Positions 59,874 through 64,000 of a DNA stretch of 64,000 bases are shown here, one piece after another; the first letter of the stretch is position 1, and each line of letters opens with the position of its first letter. The stretch spans positions 28,679-92,678 of the forward strand of contig JAFYQQ010000001.1 of NCBI GenBank assembly GCA_017559845.1, read 5' to 3'. The position numbers and the translations under genes are program-made. The notes beneath the pieces were generated by a model. That model worked only from the letters and a program-made list of their open reading frames with translations. It was not told the origin of the DNA and searched no databases. This DNA is from Bacteroidaceae bacterium (GTDB lineage Bacteria > Bacteroidota > Bacteroidia > Bacteroidales > Bacteroidaceae).

Positions 59874-62243
59874 ATGAAGAAGTTGATTACGCTATTTATA
59901 GCAGTATTAGGTAGTGCCTTTAATACGAGTGCACAAGAGATCAAAGGTGTGGTTGTTGATGCAACATCAAAAGAGGTCGTACCATCTGCGACCATCATCA
60001 TTGAGTATTCTGATAAAACTGATAGAACAGTGTCAAATGATAAAGGCGAGTTTTATTTTAAACCCCCAAAGTTCCCTGTAAATGTCAGGGCTACAATATG
60101 GGATATTGTTTCTGACAGTGTTTATTTAGACAAATATCCAGAGGGTAATACTATTACCGTGTTGATGCCAACTAATGCGATTGAATTGGATGAAGTAGCA
60201 GTAACTGGTCATGCACGATTAACTTCAATCACAGACAAAGGTTTTAGTTATAAGATGTCTGCAAACGAAAGAGCTCAAGAGGAAAACACTCTGCAGTCTT
60301 TGAGTTATGTTCCTCTTGTGAATGTAGATGCAAACGGTGGTATTACTGTACAAGGATCGTCCTCATATAGCTTATACCTGAATGGTCGACCATATGAAAT
60401 GGCACAGACATCCCCTAAAGCATTTTTGGAGACATTGCCTGCATCAGAGATAGCAAAAGTAGAGGTGATAACCAATCCTACAAGCAAGATGGGTCCATCT
60501 GCACAACGATATATCATTAACATCGTAACAAAAAAAGATGTGGTAGATGGTTTTGTCATGAATTTAGGAGCAGGAGGAAATACTCAGCCAAAAGCAAATG
60601 GTTCACTGCTTGGTATGTTCAAAAAGGGAGATGTAGATGCTTCTGTTACCTATGACTATGGGCTGAATGGTCAACGAGACCAGCCAGTAGTAATGGATTA
60701 TTCTGTACCAGCTACAGAAAACACTACTGCTCAGCATTGGACTACACACATGTTGGGTAATGGAGACTGGCATACACATACAGTGCGTGCAATGGTCAAA
60801 TGGCAGATTGATAGTCTTAATACATTGTATGCTGATGCTCATGGACGTATAAATGCAACCAACACAACGGGAACGGAGTGGAATAACTCAGACGAGCTAT
60901 TGCCGAACATGGAGCACATAGACAATATCAGCAAACTTACTGTTGGAACTGCTGAAGCTAATGTGGTATATCGAAATTATTCTGCTGATGATATCGACAC
61001 TGAGCGTTTTACTGCTGGTTATCATTTTACATACAACCCGGATAGAAGACACTTATTGCAGCGCCATTATTTGGATGATATGAGCATTTCTGAAACTTAC
61101 CAAAATACTGATGGAGGTATGCAGGAACACTACGGCTTATTATCATACTTATGGAAGATTAACGGTAAAAACTATGCAAGATTTACTGTAAAAGATTTCT
61201 ATCGTATTGGAAATACCCGTTCTGTTAATATGACTGATGCTGAGGAGTTTTCATCAATGAATTATCACAACAATATTCTTAATGGTTCAATACAATATTC
61301 GACTACCATTGGGCAGCGACTTATGTTGGAAGCTGCGTTGCAATTTAACTATGATGATTTCAAAATGCACTTACCGCATAATAGTATAAATGATTTTAAC
61401 AATCATAATTTCTACCTTATGCCATCTGCATCTGCATATTGGATCCCAAACAATAAAAATACGCTATATCTAACATACTCAACAAGCATAACTCGCCCTA
61501 CAGTACAGATGCTAAATCCATTTATTAGTAATCCAAATAGTAATACCATTCGTCAGGGAAATCCAAATCTCAAAGCTCAATATTCTCACGAAATTGCATT
61601 GAATTGGTTTTTCAATGGACCGCATAATTTATCACTTAATACGAGTATATCATATTCTCACACCAACAATATTATCCACAATTACGGCTATTGGGGTGAA
61701 GAGAATAAAGTTATCTACACCTATGGCAATATGGGAGTCGGTCATAATATTGGCGCGACAACGAATCTCCGATGGAATGTGGCAGAGTGGTTGATGTTAT
61801 CTGCAAACGGGAGTATTGGCATCAATAAGCTGGAGGCTGCTGATATTGGATTGAATCAAACAGACTGGTACTATAGCTTCGCTCCATCATTAGATTTTTT
61901 ACTACCCAAACATTTTCGTATAGGCATGAATGGCGGTTTATACAAAAACGCTTCTGCTCCTTGGACTGAAAATAACCCCATTTATATGTATTCGTTCTAT
62001 GCAAACAAAAGTTTCTTGAAAGGTAGATTAAATGTATCTATAACAGCGAATTCACCGTTCAATAAATATATAAAGAGTAGTTCTACCACTACCTTGCCAG
62101 ATATAATGACTACACAGACAAATTATATTACTGCACGCTCATTTGGCATAAACCTGTCATATTCGTTTGGCTCAGGACAAAAGGTAAATCTGCAGCGTGA
62201 TAGGACATTAAGAGCAACAGATCAATCGACTGGTGTAAATTAA
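59874..62243 (+). CDS. Outer-membrane beta-barrel receptor (TonB-receptor-like, OMP_b-brl_3 type)
   Basis: 789 residues with a Sec signal ending NTSAQ. It has an N-terminal carboxypeptidase-regulatory-like domain (about 22-105, IKGVVVDATSKEVVPSATIII), a plug domain (about 115-225, LDEVAVTGHARL..., LYLNGRPYEMAQTSPKAFLETLPASEIAKVEVITNPTSK) and a large barrel (about 235-789, strands rich in Tyr/Asn/Gly: YLTYSTSITRPTVQMLNPFISNPNSNTIRQGNPNLKAQYSHEIALNWFF). The FERTK-like TRPTVQMLNPF...NPNLKAQYSHEIAL box is typical of this family. The cargo is unknown. It is preceded by the TPR regulator, the usual pairing. Confidence 0.85.
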   Translation: MKKLITLFIAVLGSAFNTSAQEIKGVVVDATSKEVVPSATIIIEYSDKTDRTVSNDKGEFYFKPPKFPVNVRATIWDIVSDSVYLDKYPEGNTITVLMPTNAIELDEVAVTGHARLTSITDKGFSYKMSANERAQEENTLQSLSYVPLVNVDANGGITVQGSSSYSLYLNGRPYEMAQTSPKAFLETLPASEIAKVEVITNPTSKMGPSAQRYIINIVTKKDVVDGFVMNLGAGGNTQPKANGSLLGMFKKGDVDASVTYDYGLNGQRDQPVVMDYSVPATENTTAQHWTTHMLGNGDWHTHTVRAMVKWQIDSLNTLYADAHGRINATNTTGTEWNNSDELLPNMEHIDNISKLTVGTAEANVVYRNYSADDIDTERFTAGYHFTYNPDRRHLLQRHYLDDMSISETYQNTDGGMQEHYGLLSYLWKINGKNYARFTVKDFYRIGNTRSVNMTDAEEFSSMNYHNNILNGSIQYSTTIGQRLMLEAALQFNYDDFKMHLPHNSINDFNNHNFYLMPSASAYWIPNNKNTLYLTYSTSITRPTVQMLNPFISNPNSNTIRQGNPNLKAQYSHEIALNWFFNGPHNLSLNTSISYSHTNNIIHNYGYWGEENKVIYTYGNMGVGHNIGATTNLRWNVAEWLMLSANGSIGINKLEAADIGLNQTDWYYSFAPSLDFLLPKHFRIGMNGGLYKNASAPWTENNPIYMYSFYANKSFLKGRLNVSITANSPFNKYIKSSSTTTLPDIMTTQTNYITARSFGINLSYSFGSGQKVNLQRDRTLRATDQSTGVN

Positions 62244-62283
62244 AGAATATTTCAATTATAGACATAATAAAACTATATAATGT

Positions 62284-63312
62284 AACGTGAGTTCGACGAA
62301 TTCAAAACAGTGTAAGTTGTGTATCTAATGTTCTTTCCACATTGATGCATGGTTTCTTTGGGAAACAACAATATGCAGCAATGGCTCCTAACACGTTAAC
62401 GATAAAATTGTCAAAACACCGATGTCTTGAATGTTCCACCTGCGCAATATTCTTTAGTTCATCATTAACAGTTTCAATTATAGCTCTCTTACGAAGTAGG
62501 AGTTTGTCTGATACACTCATTAAAGCACCTTTCATGTTGCTTTTGAGTTTAGTGATAAGTTGTATGCCATTTACAAAGAGCCTTTGAAATAGTTCCTTGC
62601 CAATGTAGCCCTTATCCCCGACCAACTTGCCATAAATAAACTCCATAAAGGCCTCATATTTCAATGGTTCCCTATCATCTATGTCACCTGGTGTTATCAT
62701 GAAATTTAGCAGTTCTCCCTTTTCGTTACAAATCAAATGTAGCTTGAAGCCAAAGAACCATCCCATGGAACACTTTCCTCTTTGCGCAATGCCTTTGAAT
62801 GTCTTGTGAATATGTATTCTTTGGTTGCGGCAGACACGAAGCGGTGTGCTATCCACAAAACTTATACCCGTACACTTGCCCAAAAGGACCTTTTTGATGA
62901 ACAATGCCAGTGGGACAGCAACTTCCCTTTCCAACTCAACGAAACGGTTATATGAAACAACCTTAGGGAATAGATGACGCAAATGTTTGCAGACCCGCTC
63001 CTGATAGAAATGTTTAAGACAACGATAGTTGGAATCGTGAAACAATATCATGATAAGCATTATTTCGGCTTTTGACATGGTGGAATTACGGTGATAGGAA
63101 CGCTTTACTGTGCTCTTGAACGTATATTTTGCTACCATTCTATCAAAAAACTTACAAAAATCATCTGCCATACAGAATAATTCAGTAACTTTGTCTCCGG
63201 TGATCATAGCGATTATTGTTTTGTATTTCTTTGTAATTGAGCACTATAAAGGTACAACAATTTTCGCTAATCACCAAATTTATAGATAGTTAGAATTCGT
63301 CGAACTCACGTT
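62284..63312. mobile_element. IS982-family insertion sequence, complete
   Basis: A 1029-bp element with perfect 20-bp terminal inverted repeats (AACGTGAGTTCGACGAATTC at 62284-62303; its complement at 63293-63312). It is flanked by a 5-bp direct repeat AATGT (62279-62283 and 63313-63317). It carries one intact transposase on the minus strand. It sits between the barrel receptor and a DUF4377 lipoprotein. Confidence 0.92.
62302..63207 (-). CDS. IS982-family DDE transposase
   Basis: 301 residues, intact. The DDE triad is Asp119 (ISFVDSTPLRVCRNQRI), Asp198 (KLVGDKGYIGKELFQ) and Glu245 (RAIIETVNDELKNIAQVEHSRHR). Other family marks are HKTFKGIAQRGKCSMGWFFGFKLHLICNEKGELLNFMITPGDIDDREPL. The stop codon overlaps the left inverted repeat by 2 nt. 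The element is probably still mobile. Confidence 0.92.
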   Translation of the reverse strand: MITGDKVTELFCMADDFCKFFDRMVAKYTFKSTVKRSYHRNSTMSKAEIMLIMILFHDSNYRCLKHFYQERVCKHLRHLFPKVVSYNRFVELEREVAVPLALFIKKVLLGKCTGISFVDSTPLRVCRNQRIHIHKTFKGIAQRGKCSMGWFFGFKLHLICNEKGELLNFMITPGDIDDREPLKYEAFMEFIYGKLVGDKGYIGKELFQRLFVNGIQLITKLKSNMKGALMSVSDKLLLRKRAIIETVNDELKNIAQVEHSRHRCFDNFIVNVLGAIAAYCCFPKKPCINVERTLDTQLTLF

Positions 63313-63387
63313 AATGTAAGTTATAATTGCTAAATTTGTTCCATGATAATAGGTCTACTTTGTGGACCATTAATAGCTAGTATAAAT

Positions 63388-64000
63388 ATGAAACGATTAA
63401 TGACTATAGTTTATATTCTGAGCGCGTTATGTGTCACAGCCATAATTACAAGTTGTGATAAAGACACGCCAGAAGATTGGAGTGAGGTGGTTAAACTATA
63501 TGTGGATGCCGAATTAGGAGAGTATCGCCCTTGGGGACATCCTACGGATGCAGAGCCTTTGGATGGCCTAAAAATCAAAGAGAGTAAAGATACGGCATGG
63601 GATATTATTCCAATGAATGGTATTGACGGTTTTACACACAGTTTAGGTTGGGAATATTACCTCGAAGTCGAGAAGACGCATTTAGTGAATCCGCCCGCTG
63701 ATGCCTCAAATGTAAAATACAAACTCATAAAGGTAATCAATGAGCAAAAGATAAGAGATCTTGAATTTCCGACATTGACAGTGAAAGGTGCTTTTGCAAA
63801 CTCTTACTCAGCCAATATCTTTGAGCCAGTACACTTCTACTTACAAGGCAATGACTATATGCAGTCGGACTTAAGAGAGTTGTGCGACTCACTCGTATTC
63901 GAACTACCTTGGCAGAAAGGGACACATCTAAGCCGGAAGATCTATTTTCACGAAATTGGTAAAGCTGAACTTATCAGTGGCTGGGATCATCGCTTTATTC
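63388..64000 (+). CDS. DUF4377-type lipoprotein, N-terminal part (runs off right edge)
   Basis: The frame is open from ATG at 63388 to the window end (204 residues seen). Lipobox AIITSC (Cys23) followed by DKD. The segment VVKLYVDAELGEYRPWGHPTDAEPLDGLKIKESKDTAWDIIPMNGIDGFTHSLGWEYYLEVEKTHLVNPPADASNVKYKLIKVI is a DUF4377-type domain; a second region starts with LTVKGAFANSYSANIFEPVHFYLQG. Function unknown. TAAATTTG at 63331-63338 may be its -7 box. The IS982 right end is 75 nt upstream, so the insertion lies at the edge of its promoter. Confidence 0.75.
   Translation, partial: MKRLMTIVYILSALCVTAIITSCDKDTPEDWSEVVKLYVDAELGEYRPWGHPTDAEPLDGLKIKESKDTAWDIIPMNGIDGFTHSLGWEYYLEVEKTHLVNPPADASNVKYKLIKVINEQKIRDLEFPTLTVKGAFANSYSANIFEPVHFYLQGNDYMQSDLRELCDSLVFELPWQKGTHLSRKIYFHEIGKAELISGWDHRFI

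Overview
The window reads as chromosome of a gut Bacteroidota, most likely Bacteroides, Phocaeicola or Prevotella. Many genes are preceded by the Bacteroidota housekeeping promoter (TTTG, 19-20 nt, TAnnTTTG). Secreted proteins are mostly SPII lipoproteins or carry a C-terminal xGIYIVNGKKV-type sorting tail, and there are many glycoside hydrolases. The sigma-70 protein has the short 286-residue form that lacks region 1.1. I cannot fix the species.

Layout. 1-1.6 kb: the start of a coiled-coil lipoprotein (runs off the left edge), divergent from an RpoD-like sigma factor. 1.7-4.2 kb: a DUF4091 glycoside-hydrolase-like protein, then a RAYT-type HUH transposase surrounded and interrupted by its own REP palindromes. 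4.2-23.5 kb: a 19-kb minus-strand operon-like run of DUF4493 lipoproteins, PCMD/FN3 proteins, two paralogous outer-membrane beta-barrels and two proteins that share an adhesin-like C-terminal half. A four-helix-bundle (S23/IVP-type) gene flanked by 9-bp CTAGAA arrays sits inside it. I regard this locus as an undescribed surface or pilus-like assembly. 23.5-24.9 kb: a regulatory and repeat-rich gap (paired operator-like inverted repeats, a 22-bp-period array, two long fold-back elements), desulfoferrodoxin, and a clear small RNA gene. 24.9-31.1 kb: a frameshifted AddA/RecB-like helicase-nuclease, panB, and a CapD/WbpM-type nucleotide-sugar dehydratase. 31.2-43.8 kb: carbohydrate genes (GH36, VOC, CotH-domain protein; GH30 plus a DUF308 membrane protein; a 1375-residue GLUG/LamG secreted protein with very biased codons). 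43.9-52.6 kb: recQ, recJ, a C1 peptidase, an aminopeptidase P, a DUF6965 protein, manA, and a free-standing RecQ C-terminal (RQC plus helix-turn-helix) protein. 52.8-56.8 kb: a four-gene operon of GH43 lipoprotein, SRD5A-type steroid 5-alpha-reductase, Old-Yellow-Enzyme family reductase and SDR, which looks like a steroid/bile-acid reduction cluster. 57-64 kb: a small monooxygenase, a repeat-rich gap, then an AT-richer block with a TPR sensor-regulator, an outer-membrane barrel receptor, an IS982-family element with a 5-bp target duplication, and a DUF4377 lipoprotein that runs off the right edge.

How parts may work together. Spacing in the 4.2-23.5 kb run is very tight (ATGA and TAATG overlaps, gaps of 2-90 nt), so the lipoproteins, barrels and PCMD proteins are probably made together. 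Every DUF4493 or fimbrillin-like member carries a TR/SR motif 22-37 residues after its lipid cysteine, which is what an arginine-specific, type V pilin-like maturation step would need. The steroid cluster has one gene for each ring-A step: 5-alpha reduction, a flavin ene-reductase and a hydroxysteroid dehydrogenase. All family names come from motif recognition by eye; no database search was possible.
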